Shown in pieces: positions 1-8,082 of a stretch of 11,540 nucleotides of DNA. Location of the stretch: the NCBI GenBank assembly GCA_019241735.1, contig JAFAWN010000332.1:1-11540 (forward strand), read 5' to 3'. Under the pieces are notes generated by a model. It was not told where the DNA came from. It did not search any database and worked only from the letters and a program-made list of their open reading frames with translations. The DNA comes from Terriglobales bacterium. Lineage in GTDB: Bacteria > Acidobacteriota > Terriglobia > Terriglobales > Acidobacteriaceae. The stretch's first letter is position 1. The number at the start of each line of letters is the position of its first letter. The position numbers and the translations under genes are program-made.

Positions 1-770
1 TCATGCATGGAGCGCTTAACCGCCTTTTCATCCTGCGCCTTGATGCAGGCCTCCAGCTTGGCGGTATCAACGTTATGCTTTTGCCCTTCGGTCAGCGCTA
101 TGCGATCAAGGGCGGCAAATTGTCCGTCGCGCCCTTTCTCTGATCCGATTTCTTTTTGACTGGCATGCAGGTAGTCAGCAAAATCCCAATACGCGTCGCC
201 GCTTTGAGACGCCAGACAGTTGCTGTCAATTGCCGCCCGCAACGCCCACGGGTGAATCTCAACCAGCGGGAAATCCTTGTAAACAAAAGCTACCCGGTCG
301 CTATATTCCTTAAACAACTCGGGAAAAAGCGTCTGGTGCATCCTCGAACAGAACGGGCACTCAAAATCATCAAAACTCACAACGGTGACTTTGGCGTCTT
401 TATTGCCGCGGACCGGACGCCCTTGAAGGTCCATTTTTTTCATTACATCTGCATATGGATTCTGAGTAAGGTCGAATTTGCTGAAGCGCACCAGCGAGCG
501 CCGGTCTTTTGAGAGCAGAAAATCAAACGACTGTTTCTTTTCTCCGCCATCAAAGGTGATAGTGAGGAAATCGTATCCCGGAAATTCGCTGGGTTTCAGT
601 GCGCCCAAAATCACTTTTACCCGCGCGGGAACGGCGTAATACGAACGAACCTGGCGCTCTATACTCTGGGCCACATCGTCTTCAACTGGTTGAGCCGCGC
701 GGCATAGGGTCGCGAGTAGAAACACGATAGCGGCGCGCCGTATACAGTTCCGTAGGAAATAAGAATTCAT
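1..770 (-). CDS. Secreted DsbA-family thiol:disulfide oxidoreductase (3' end cut by window edge)
   Basis: The reading frame is open from the ATG at 770-768 to the left edge, giving 256 residues without a stop. It starts with a basic stretch and hydrophobic segment (residues about 8-26, ending CRAAQPV), which reads as a signal peptide. Residues about 30-115 form a small alpha/beta pre-domain of unknown function. A thioredoxin-fold domain follows: beta-strand VTVVSFDDFECPFC with the redox motif CPFC at 138-141, then KDFPLVEIHPWA (166-176) and a helical insert with C185 and C242, as in the Thioredoxin_4/DsbA-like family. The cis-Pro loop lies beyond the window. The family oxidises or isomerises cysteines in exported proteins; direction cannot be told from CPFC alone. 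The start is forced: an in-frame stop lies at 786-788 with no other start codon between. No clear Shine-Dalgarno sequence is visible. It lies 72 bp downstream of larE on the same strand and may share its transcript. Confidence 0.88.
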   Translation of the reverse strand, partial: MNSYFLRNCIRRAAIVFLLATLCRAAQPVEDDVAQSIERQVRSYYAVPARVKVILGALKPSEFPGYDFLTITFDGGEKKQSFDFLLSKDRRSLVRFSKFDLTQNPYADVMKKMDLQGRPVRGNKDAKVTVVSFDDFECPFCSRMHQTLFPELFKEYSDRVAFVYKDFPLVEIHPWALRAAIDSNCLASQSGDAYWDFADYLHASQKEIGSEKGRDGQFAALDRIALTEGQKHNVDTAKLEACIKAQDEKAVKRSMH

Positions 771-842
771 CGCAGGTACAACAGATTATCTCATGCGGCG
801 GACCGGCGCCTGGTGCTGCGAGGTGGTGATTGTTGGCGGGTT

Positions 843-1679
843 TCAGGAACGAACTGAGAGGTGTTCAACCGGGATTACGGCGTTCATGGATCCGCTGCGG
901 AAGCCCTCCAAGTCCAGAGTGACGAATTTGAAGCCCAGGTCCTTGAAGATGCGGGAGAACTTTGCCGCCATTTCGAGGCTTAACGCGCCTGTTAATTCTT
1001 CCCAAGCAATTTCAATTCGCACGATTTCGCCATGGTGCCGCACCCTGAACTGGCGAAAACCGAGAGCCCGGATTGCTTCTTCGCCGCGCTCGATGGTGTT
1101 AAGAACTTCCCGCGTTACCTCGCGTCCATACTCGACCCGCGACGATAGGCAGGCGGAAGCGGGCTTATTCCATATGCGCAGCCCGGCAGCCTGGGCGAGG
1201 CTACGAACCTCGTCTTTGGATAGTCCTGCGTCGAGCAAAGGTGCGGCAACATGATGCTGAATTGCCGCCTGCTGCCCCGGCCTGAAATCGCCCTGATCAT
1301 CCTGATTGGCTCCGTAGGCGATGGAATCAAAGTTCAGACGCTGACGCGCATTCTCCATCACTGCGAATAATTCATCTTTGCAATGAAAGCATCGCGACCC
1401 GTCATTGCGGACATACTCCTGCCGGTCGAGTTCCGACGTTGCTATGATTTCGAGCGGTATCTGCTGTTCGCGGGCGAAAGCAATGGCGTCGTCCAACTGG
1501 AATCTGGCCAGGCTGGGAGAATCGGCGATCACCGCCAACATTCCCGCTCCCAGAATTTCCCGTGCTTCCCATGCCAGATAGGCTGAGTCCACGCCTCCGG
1601 AATACGCGACCAGTGTTTTCCCTAGGCCGGCAAGAAGTTCATGCAGCCGCGCGCGCTTTGATTTTAGCCCGGCATCCAT
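843..1679 (-). CDS. larE: ATP-dependent sacrificial sulfur transferase LarE
   Basis: This 278-residue protein matches the length of Lactobacillus plantarum LarE (about 276). LarE adenylates a carboxylate of the biotic pyridinium-3,5-dicarboxylate mononucleotide and gives up a cysteine sulfur, building the nickel-pincer cofactor of lactate racemase and related LarA-type enzymes in the cytosol. Visible marks are the PP-loop ATP-binding motif SGGVDS (27-32), the R-C-x-x-C-K element (C97, C100), and NKPASACLSSRVEYG (171-185). In that last motif C177 sits where the sacrificial cysteine of L. plantarum LarE (C176) is expected, so the single-turnover chemistry is predicted, not the iron-sulfur type. 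The C-terminal DLEGFRSGSMN (256-266) is the usual end motif. No larA, larB or larC is in the window. It lies between lptD (75 bp upstream) and a DsbA-type gene (72 bp downstream), all on one strand. A weak GGAA precedes the ATG. Confidence 0.93.
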   Translation of the reverse strand: MDAGLKSKRARLHELLAGLGKTLVAYSGGVDSAYLAWEAREILGAGMLAVIADSPSLARFQLDDAIAFAREQQIPLEIIATSELDRQEYVRNDGSRCFHCKDELFAVMENARQRLNFDSIAYGANQDDQGDFRPGQQAAIQHHVAAPLLDAGLSKDEVRSLAQAAGLRIWNKPASACLSSRVEYGREVTREVLNTIERGEEAIRALGFRQFRVRHHGEIVRIEIAWEELTGALSLEMAAKFSRIFKDLGFKFVTLDLEGFRSGSMNAVIPVEHLSVRS

Positions 1680-1738
1680 GGCTGAGTTCCGAAGTGCGGC
1701 AATCTTAATACTTTATTCTGATGCCGGTATAAGAAGTG

Positions 1739-1753
1739 GAGGGTTGCGCCCTC
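1739..1753 (-). terminator. Small hairpin just after the lptD stop codon
   Basis: A perfect 5-bp inverted repeat (GAGGG / CCCTC, 5-base loop) starts two bases past the lptD stop codon. On the minus strand it is followed by a pyrimidine- and T-enriched stretch (CACTTCTTAT) and not a true T-run. It could be a weak or partial terminator separating lptD from larE, but the stem is short and it may be chance. Confidence 0.25.
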
Positions 1754-1754
1754 T

Positions 1755-4319
1755 CTAGAAAATTCTTTCCTGACGTCTCAGGTTGCCAAAAGACCCGATG
1801 TTAGCCAGCACGAATGTGAAGCGCCACTGATTTTCGTCGCGAACCGGGCCTAAAGAGAAGCGGCGGTATTCCACGTTGAAGCCGCAACAATCCCAGTTAT
1901 AGGCGGCCTGTACCGCTGAATATTGCAGCGATCCCAGGATGGCATCGAATCCCACGCTGGCGGCGATGGTCGCCCCTTGTGTATTAGGACGGCCGTACTG
2001 ACCCTGCAGCCGGAATTGGTTGAATTTTACCGGCCCCGCGACCGAGCCCGGGACAATGCTTTGCAGCGGCCCTTGAAGGAGCGAGTCGCCGGCGCCAAAG
2101 GTGAACTGGCCTGCCAGGTAGCTTACCATCGCGGTGCTGGAATTAATCCGGCCACTCTTGATGTCGTAATCCAGGTCCCACTCCACATCACTGCGAACAT
2201 TCGGTTGTATCCGAAGGCGTGAAATTAATGGCGAGAGGCGTCGCGACTCGGTCAGAAAAGCGATGCCGGTAAGATCCACTGTGGTGTTAAACACATTCGA
2301 CCTGCCGGGCACCAGGGCGCCGCCAAAAGTGGGATTCAGGAAATATTTCTGGGCCACTTCCCATGTAACAATTTCCCGTGCCTCAGGCTGCTTAATGCAT
2401 ACATCTTCTTCCGTACCTTTGGGCGACGGCCTCGCCGGAACCAGTCCCGGATGCTCCCACGGCGCGCGGTCAGATTTATCTTCCTGCTGGTCTGCGAGAA
2501 CCGGGAGCGTCGCGGGACCGCAATCTGTGCTTGCGCCGGGCAGGGTGCGCTTGGCGTAGAGGCGGTTAACGACTCCGTATTCGATTTCATTGGTGTCGGT
2601 GAGGATATCGCGCTCATCAAATCGCAAAATGTTGGCGAAATTACGGACGCCGGTGACGTAGTCATAAACCACCCGCGGTTCCACGACGTGCTTCCAGCGG
2701 CGTCCCAGGAATTCTTTATCGAATATGCGGTCAATTGCTGGAGGCCGGACTTCTACTGAGCCCTCCAGGGTTTTACGGTTGATGACGCTGGACTTTGCAA
2801 TCCCAATTTCACCCGTAGGCTCCCGCTGCTGAGTGTAAAGCGTGCTTCGAATAGAAAGTTGTGGGCGCAAGGACCAGCCATCCAGCCATAGCGGGGCGGA
2901 CACAGTCGGGTCGAGATCGAAACGTCCCAGCAATGGCGCGGTATGAAAAAGAGGCTGGCTCCGGGAAAGCCCGTCAGCCGCGAAATCGTAGGACCAGTAA
3001 AAAGGGGAGCTCTCGATTTGGTGGTCCGCGCTGGCGAGTTCTACGCTCGGGGCGTGAAGAATGGTGACCACATCTCCGGCGGTGGTGCTTTGGAAATCCT
3101 GATAACGGCGGGCGGAGAAATTGTAGAAGTATCCATTCGTATTGTTGGAGAGGAAGGCTTGTGACTTTACCTCCGAATTCACGGCCTGCGTAAAAACGTC
3201 GGCAAAGGCAAGGCGAAATACGAAAGCACTTAAGTAGTCGATGTCGGCGACACCGCGGAAATTATGGGGGAATGGGCTTTCCGCGTCGAGGCGAACATCT
3301 TCACCTCCTTGATTGATCTTCTGCGGGCCGTAGCCGCGATCGAGAACGCCGTAGTAACTGAAATGGATAAATGATCTCGGGCTAGGGCGGGCGCGAAATT
3401 CCCCTTCCTGGGCCCAGCCGCGGGTGGAGAAATATTGTGCCCCGATGCGTGCATCCATGCTGCGGTTGATCGCCCAGAATGCCGATTCGCCAAAAATTAT
3501 TCCCTTCGTGGATGAGCGTCCGATGTTAGGAAGAAGAAAGCCGCTTTGACGCGGCGATCTTTGCACGGGGTGGGTGGCAAAGGGGAAGTAAAGAATTGGA
3601 ATGCCTTCGAAGAGAAACGTGCTGTTGTAAATCTTGGCGTTTCCGTTGACATTCACCACCACCTTGCGCGCGTCGAAAGCCCACTTGGGGCGGGGTAACT
3701 TGCACGTCGTAACCGTTCCCTCCTGTACCGTGTAATGGTCCGGCGCAGTTTTCAGCACGACCTTTCCGGTGAATAAGAAAGGATTGGGAGACGATAATAC
3801 CGGCCGCGATGCGCGCATACGAATGCCAATCGCGCCATTCACATTCTCGAAGCGCCCAGTTTCCGCCCAGAGGTTATAGGCGGCGCGGGTGGCTTCAATG
3901 TGCTCAACGTTGGGGCCGCCGTCAAGAATTACGTGGCCTTCGGCAGTGGCTCCGCCAGTATCAGAGTTGTAAGTCACTTCATCAGCATGCAGCGTCCAGT
4001 TGAGATAATCGATTTCCGCATTCCCGCGCAGGAAATACGTAGTCCCATTCTTTTCCTGAGTGAGAGCGAGCATCGTGACTTCTTTTCCGTTGAATCGCCG
4101 GCTGGAGCCATCATTCGACCCTGGGGCAGGCGGATTTTTTGATTGCCGTGCTGGAGCGGGCATGCCGGAAACGGAAAGCAACTGACTGGTAACTACCGGC
4201 GAAGCTAGTATCAGATGACAAGCCAGCAGCGCCGTGGTAATGAATGCTTTACCGAACATCATCAGAAGGGCAAAACTCCAAAATAGAAAACCTTCAGCCG
4301 AGTCTCGCCACGTTAGCAT
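1755..4319 (-). CDS. lptD: LPS-assembly protein LptD (outer-membrane LPS translocon barrel)
   Basis: This 854-residue protein fits LptD, which with the lipoprotein LptE inserts LPS into the outer leaflet of the outer membrane. A hydrophobic export signal (about residues 11-44) is followed by a Pro/Ser-rich linker. An OstA/LptA-like beta-jellyroll follows at about 75-230 (TYFLRGNAEIDY, LHADEVTYNSDTGGATAEGHV). The diagnostic barrel entry is FEGIPILYFPFATHP (237-251) followed by RQSGFLLPNIG (257-267). A long beta-barrel region runs to the C-terminus. Cysteines are C34 (in the signal region), C206, C600, C641 and the adjacent pair C811-C812. C206 and the CC pair match E. coli C173 and C724/C725, whose long-range disulfides are needed for function. 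A disordered, Pro-rich charged stretch at about 592-650 holds C600 and C641 and is probably a barrel loop. The start is uncertain: M20 or M21 (4262 or 4259) would give a more standard signal peptide, and neither site has a well-spaced ribosome binding site. It is divergent from the RDD gene across 99 bp. Confidence 0.93.
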   Translation of the reverse strand: MLTWRDSAEGFLFWSFALLMMFGKAFITTALLACHLILASPVVTSQLLSVSGMPAPARQSKNPPAPGSNDGSSRRFNGKEVTMLALTQEKNGTTYFLRGNAEIDYLNWTLHADEVTYNSDTGGATAEGHVILDGGPNVEHIEATRAAYNLWAETGRFENVNGAIGIRMRASRPVLSSPNPFLFTGKVVLKTAPDHYTVQEGTVTTCKLPRPKWAFDARKVVVNVNGNAKIYNSTFLFEGIPILYFPFATHPVQRSPRQSGFLLPNIGRSSTKGIIFGESAFWAINRSMDARIGAQYFSTRGWAQEGEFRARPSPRSFIHFSYYGVLDRGYGPQKINQGGEDVRLDAESPFPHNFRGVADIDYLSAFVFRLAFADVFTQAVNSEVKSQAFLSNNTNGYFYNFSARRYQDFQSTTAGDVVTILHAPSVELASADHQIESSPFYWSYDFAADGLSRSQPLFHTAPLLGRFDLDPTVSAPLWLDGWSLRPQLSIRSTLYTQQREPTGEIGIAKSSVINRKTLEGSVEVRPPAIDRIFDKEFLGRRWKHVVEPRVVYDYVTGVRNFANILRFDERDILTDTNEIEYGVVNRLYAKRTLPGASTDCGPATLPVLADQQEDKSDRAPWEHPGLVPARPSPKGTEEDVCIKQPEAREIVTWEVAQKYFLNPTFGGALVPGRSNVFNTTVDLTGIAFLTESRRLSPLISRLRIQPNVRSDVEWDLDYDIKSGRINSSTAMVSYLAGQFTFGAGDSLLQGPLQSIVPGSVAGPVKFNQFRLQGQYGRPNTQGATIAASVGFDAILGSLQYSAVQAAYNWDCCGFNVEYRRFSLGPVRDENQWRFTFVLANIGSFGNLRRQERIF

Positions 4320-4418
4320 GGACTCTGGAGCACGGCAAAATGCGATGGTTGAGCCCTCATACCTTTAATAGCAGAACGGCACTGATGTAAGGCACTTCAA
4401 CCTGTTTATTGTGAAGAA

Positions 4419-5702
4419 ATGAATCCGCGATTCGAACCCGAAGCTGAAGCATCCTTGACGAATGCTGGGATGGAAATCCCTGCGCAGATTGTTGCTGCGG
4501 GGCAATTTGATGCATCCACCGTGGATTTTGCAGTGACCGCTCCGGAAACATTTGATTGCGCGCGCTTCGTGGTGGACGACGAACTGAAGAGTGCCGTAGG
4601 GAACGACTACCTGGCACCGGAAGGCAGCAGAGCGGATTCAACTTCTTGTATGTCCGCAAGCCCTGAGCGCCCAGCGTCCGCCTCAAAAAACGCCGCCGCG
4701 CTGTTTGAGGATAGCGATATTTCTCCGGATTGCTCACCGCCACCAGCCGACCACTTACCCGCTGACAACGAGACGCCCGACCCAGCACCTTCACCGTCCT
4801 GGCGCCATGAAGTCTCCGCCCGCATTAATCATTACCACTCGCGCCGGCGGCGGCATGCACCTCGCTATCCTTCTCTGTTGCTGAATTTCGATCCCCCGGA
4901 ACGTGCAAATGCGCCGATTCCTACAAATCTCCCAGCGCACTCAGTCGCAGCCACTGCTCCGCAGCAATTTTTGGCCGATCCTGATGAGGCTCTTCTTAGG
5001 CCCACACGGGCAGTAGACACGAATTCGAGGAAAAAAGTTCTAGAGTTTCCGGATTTCTTTACGCCCCAAACCCGGTTCGACGAGCTGGCCGAGCCGGTCT
5101 CTAGCGGGCCGCACATTGTTGAGGCCTGCGAGTTCCAACTCCCGCCTCCGGCCCTTGGAGGCGTTACGATTTCAGCGAAGGCCGCGCCCGAGAACAAACC
5201 GCGCCCCGGATTTGAAATACCTTTACATTCCGCCCCTCTGTCGCGACGGGTTCTGGCCGCGTCGATAGATGCATTACTGGTCTTACTTGCGTCCGGACTC
5301 TTTACCTATATTTTCTCCCTCATCTCGAAAACAATTCCCGGCATAAAGGAAGCGTTGCCTGCTGCTGTCATTCTCGTTGCCACGCTATGGGCAACGTATA
5401 ACTATCTGCTACTGGTGTATTCAGGGACTACCGTGGGATTGACTCTTGTGCGGTTGCACTCGAGCCGGTTCGATGGGACCCTTCTGCCACAGAAAAGCCG
5501 GCGCTGGCGCGTCCTCGCTTCCCTTTTCTCTGCGATGTCCCTTGGATTAGGTTACCTATGGTGCTTTCTGGACGAGGACCAGCTCTGCTGGCACGATCGC
5601 ATTACCCGCACTCATATCGCGCCAGACTCAATAGCCGGGACTTCCTCGCAGACGGGCGAGTGCGCAATTGCGCCCGCCATGCCAGGTTCAGCAGAGTCCT
5701 GA
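4419..5702 (+). CDS. RDD-domain membrane protein with long disordered N-terminus
   Basis: The protein has 427 residues. The C-terminal part (about 272-400) is a recognisable RDD domain: PLSRRVLAASIDALLV with the Arg and Asp that name the family (R277, D284), a middle helix pair (about 312-335), and the closing segment LGLGYLWCFLDEDQLCWHDRITRT (375-398). I place three membrane segments at about 278-302, 312-335 and 364-384. The first 270 residues are rich in Pro, Ala, Ser, Asp and Glu, without membrane segments, and probably disordered. Inside them is one dense basic block, WRHEVSARINHYHSRRRR (128-145), followed by a short hydrophobic LLLNF, which looks like a conserved peptide motif. RDD proteins are poorly understood; some have been linked to ion transport, so no substrate is assigned. 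The start ATG follows a weak GTGAAGAA. The next gene, a permease, begins 72 bp downstream on the same strand. Confidence 0.85.
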   Translation: MNPRFEPEAEASLTNAGMEIPAQIVAAGQFDASTVDFAVTAPETFDCARFVVDDELKSAVGNDYLAPEGSRADSTSCMSASPERPASASKNAAALFEDSDISPDCSPPPADHLPADNETPDPAPSPSWRHEVSARINHYHSRRRRHAPRYPSLLLNFDPPERANAPIPTNLPAHSVAATAPQQFLADPDEALLRPTRAVDTNSRKKVLEFPDFFTPQTRFDELAEPVSSGPHIVEACEFQLPPPALGGVTISAKAAPENKPRPGFEIPLHSAPLSRRVLAASIDALLVLLASGLFTYIFSLISKTIPGIKEALPAAVILVATLWATYNYLLLVYSGTTVGLTLVRLHSSRFDGTLLPQKSRRWRVLASLFSAMSLGLGYLWCFLDEDQLCWHDRITRTHIAPDSIAGTSSQTGECAIAPAMPGSAES

Positions 5703-5746
5703 TATCGTACCGTCACCGCATTCTTCCACCCCTTTGTGTTAAATTC

Positions 5747-5752
5747 TAAAAT
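5747..5752 (+). promoter_or_regulatory. Possible -10 element before the APC permease
   Basis: TAAAAT (five of six matches to TATAAT) lies in a short AT-rich patch in the 72-bp gap before the permease. It would start transcription near 5759 and favour the ATG at 5775 over the upstream GTG at 5736. The -35 region at about 5724-5729 (TTCCAC) is a poor match, so this is weak support only. Confidence 0.2.
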
Positions 5753-5774
5753 TCTGCACTCCGGCCAGAGCTCA

Positions 5775-8012
5775 ATGTCCACCTCGATTCCGAGCGTAAA
5801 GCGCCCCGCGGTAAAGGTGTTCGTCGCCACCACGGTGATGCTGACGTTTATTTCGTTCTGGCGGGCCTCCGCGATCGTTCTTTCTGACCTCGCCTCCTCC
5901 GCCTACTACGCTGGCGGAGACGCGGAAAAAGTTATTGGCAAGAGCGCCCCCTGGTTCATTCTCGCCGTAATGCTGTTCAGTTATTGTGTCCGCGCACTTT
6001 ATATCGAATCCAGCAGCATGTTCGTGCGCGGCGGCGTCTACCGCGTGGTCAAAGAGGCCATGGGTGGCACGCTGGCGAAATTTTCTGTGTCGGCGTTGCT
6101 ATTCGACTATGTGTTGACCGGACCTATCAGCGCCGTTTCCGCGGGCCAGTACCTGGCCGGATTCATCGAAGACATTGCCAAGGTTCTGCATCACCCGGTG
6201 ACGTTTTCCGAGGACCATTTCTCGGCCTTATTTGCAATCGTCATCGTGATGTACTTCTGGTGGAAGAACCTTCAAGGCATTCACGAATCCAGCGAGAAGG
6301 CGTTGCAGATCATGATCATCACCACCGTCATGGTTGTGATCCTGATCATCTGGTGCACCATCACGGTTTTTAAGGCACCCATCCAGTTGCCTCCGAACCC
6401 GCTGCATCCCGGGGTCGTGCCGCTCACTAAGGAATCGCTGGGATGGTTGCATGGCACATGGATCAGTCACCTGACCTGGATCATCCTATTTGTCGGTTTC
6501 GGACATTCCGTGCTGGCCATGAGCGGTGAGGAAACACTTGCACAGGTGAACCGCGAGATCGAACATCCCAAATTAAAGAACCTGGAAAAGACCGGTCTCG
6601 TAATCTTCGTCTACAGCCTGTTGTTTACCTCGCTAGTGTCTTTCTTTGCCGTAATGATTATCCCGGATAAGGTCAGGCCCGGTTACTTCGCCAACCTTAT
6701 TGGCGGGATCGCAATATATCTGGCTGGCCCTCCGACCCTGAAATTGATTTTCCATGGATTTGTGGTGCTGGTTGGCGTGTTGATTCTGGCCGGAGCGCAA
6801 AATACTTCCATCGTCGGTGCCAACGGCGTCTTGAATCGCGTCGCCGAGGATGGCGTCCTCACCTCGTGGTTCCAGAAGCCGCAAAGCAAGTACGGCACCA
6901 GCTATCGCATCATCAATCTCATCGTCGCCTTGCAACTGCTGACCATCATTCTCAGCCGCGGCAACGTGTACCTGCTTGCCGCCTTGTACGCCTTCGGCGT
7001 GATCTGGAGCTTCGCATTAAAGTCGCTGGCCGTGCTGGTGTTGCGGTACACCGAGCCGGGAAATCGCCAGTGGAAGGTGCCGGGCAACCTGCACATCGGC
7101 GGCACCGAGTTTCCCTTTGGCTTGATCGCGATTTCCATCGTTCTGTTGCTGACCGCGCTGATCAACCTGTTCACCAAGCCGGAGGCGACGATCGCGGGAG
7201 TTTCATTCAGCCTGGTTTTCTTTGCCATCTTTGCCTACTCCGAGCGCCGGGTCACACGCGAGCGTCACGGCAAGCCGGAGAAGCTGGATCAATTCCGCGT
7301 TTATGGGAATCAGGAGCTGGGCAGCGGCGCACTGGGTGTCCGTACCGGAAACATTCTGGTTGCCGTGCGGGACCCCCGAAACTTGTATTACTTGCGCGAC
7401 ATACTGCTGCGCACCAACACGGTGACCCAGGACGTCGTAGTGATGACCGCGCGGCTATACCATCGCGAACATTCCTTCAGCGGCAGTGCGGAGCTCGAAA
7501 CCACACAAATTTTCGACCACTACGAGCAGGAACTTTTCACCGCGGCAGTCGCAGTGGCGGAGAAAGAAGGCCGCCCGGTCTCGCTGCTGGTGGTTCCTGC
7601 CAGCGATGTTTTCGACGCCATCATCGTTACCGCGCAGCGTCTTGATTCCAGCCGCATTATTTGCGGACTATCCAATAAACTCACTCCCGATGAGCAGGCC
7701 AAGCTTACCGGCGACGCCTGGGAGCGGCTGCCCGAGCCCCGGCCGCGGGTGACTCTGGAGATTCATACGCCAGAGGGTGCCATCCATGAATATCCCATCG
7801 GGCCGCACACCCCACGGCTGCGCCCACAGGATTTGGAGCTCATGCACAAAGTATGGCTGGACATTACTTCCGACCCCAAGTATGCCGGGCTGCATCATTA
7901 TCACGTGGTGGCGATTGCGCTCCAGGAGTTGCAACGCGAATTAGGGAGCGACCAGAGAGCTGAGGCGCTGGCAAAATTGATGGACGAGATGCATCGCAAG
8001 GATGGGGTTTAA
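5775..8012 (+). CDS. APC-superfamily amino-acid permease with C-terminal universal-stress-like cytosolic domain
   Basis: The protein has 745 residues from this ATG. The first about 490 form an APC-type transporter with around twelve hydrophobic helices: helix 1 VFVATTVMLTFISFW (about 15-29), the GGVYRVVKEAMGG segment (86-98) before helix 3, and FGHSVLAMSGEETLAQVNREIEHP (242-265) after helix 6, the place of the conserved acidic loop in amino-acid permeases. After a basic junction (YSERRVTRERHGK, about 488-500) a soluble tail of about 245 residues follows. GNILVAVRDPRNLYYLRDIL (525-544), VVVMTARL, SLLVVPASDVFDAII and RIICGLSNKL resemble the beta-alpha units of a UspA-like nucleotide-binding fold, though I see no firm ATP-binding motif. 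The substrate is unknown. A GTG at 5736 gives 13 more residues; ATG 5775 is preferred because homologue-like sequence begins there and a -10-like element sits between the two. Ordinary APC permeases of 450-500 residues lack the tail. Confidence 0.88.
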   Translation: MSTSIPSVKRPAVKVFVATTVMLTFISFWRASAIVLSDLASSAYYAGGDAEKVIGKSAPWFILAVMLFSYCVRALYIESSSMFVRGGVYRVVKEAMGGTLAKFSVSALLFDYVLTGPISAVSAGQYLAGFIEDIAKVLHHPVTFSEDHFSALFAIVIVMYFWWKNLQGIHESSEKALQIMIITTVMVVILIIWCTITVFKAPIQLPPNPLHPGVVPLTKESLGWLHGTWISHLTWIILFVGFGHSVLAMSGEETLAQVNREIEHPKLKNLEKTGLVIFVYSLLFTSLVSFFAVMIIPDKVRPGYFANLIGGIAIYLAGPPTLKLIFHGFVVLVGVLILAGAQNTSIVGANGVLNRVAEDGVLTSWFQKPQSKYGTSYRIINLIVALQLLTIILSRGNVYLLAALYAFGVIWSFALKSLAVLVLRYTEPGNRQWKVPGNLHIGGTEFPFGLIAISIVLLLTALINLFTKPEATIAGVSFSLVFFAIFAYSERRVTRERHGKPEKLDQFRVYGNQELGSGALGVRTGNILVAVRDPRNLYYLRDILLRTNTVTQDVVVMTARLYHREHSFSGSAELETTQIFDHYEQELFTAAVAVAEKEGRPVSLLVVPASDVFDAIIVTAQRLDSSRIICGLSNKLTPDEQAKLTGDAWERLPEPRPRVTLEIHTPEGAIHEYPIGPHTPRLRPQDLELMHKVWLDITSDPKYAGLHHYHVVAIALQELQRELGSDQRAEALAKLMDEMHRKDGV

Positions 8013-8082
8013 TAATCAAGCGCCACGTCCTTCTGACTCTCGCATAAGGAATACTCTGGCAGCCTCCTGCTAACATAGCTTG

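Noticed and set aside
793..1254. A 153-codon open frame on the plus strand opposite larE
   Set aside because: It is antisense to the well-recognised larE, has an Arg/Ser-rich composition typical of shadow frames, and resembles no family I know.
4320..4418. Divergent lptD / RDD intergenic region examined for promoters and operators
   Set aside because: TTGAGC at 4349-4354 and TAATAG at 4366-4371 are only 11 bp apart, and no pair with 16-18 bp spacing or clear operator was found on either strand, so no feature is called.
6866..7645. A 259-codon open frame in a second plus-strand frame within the permease
   Set aside because: It is Arg/His-rich, has no ribosome binding site, and lies entirely inside the permease, whose frame has clear membrane helices and domain motifs.
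8013..8082. Promoter for gltX in the 70-bp gap after the permease
   Set aside because: TAACAT at 8071-8076 is a four-of-six -10 match without a supporting -35, so it is not distinguishable from chance.
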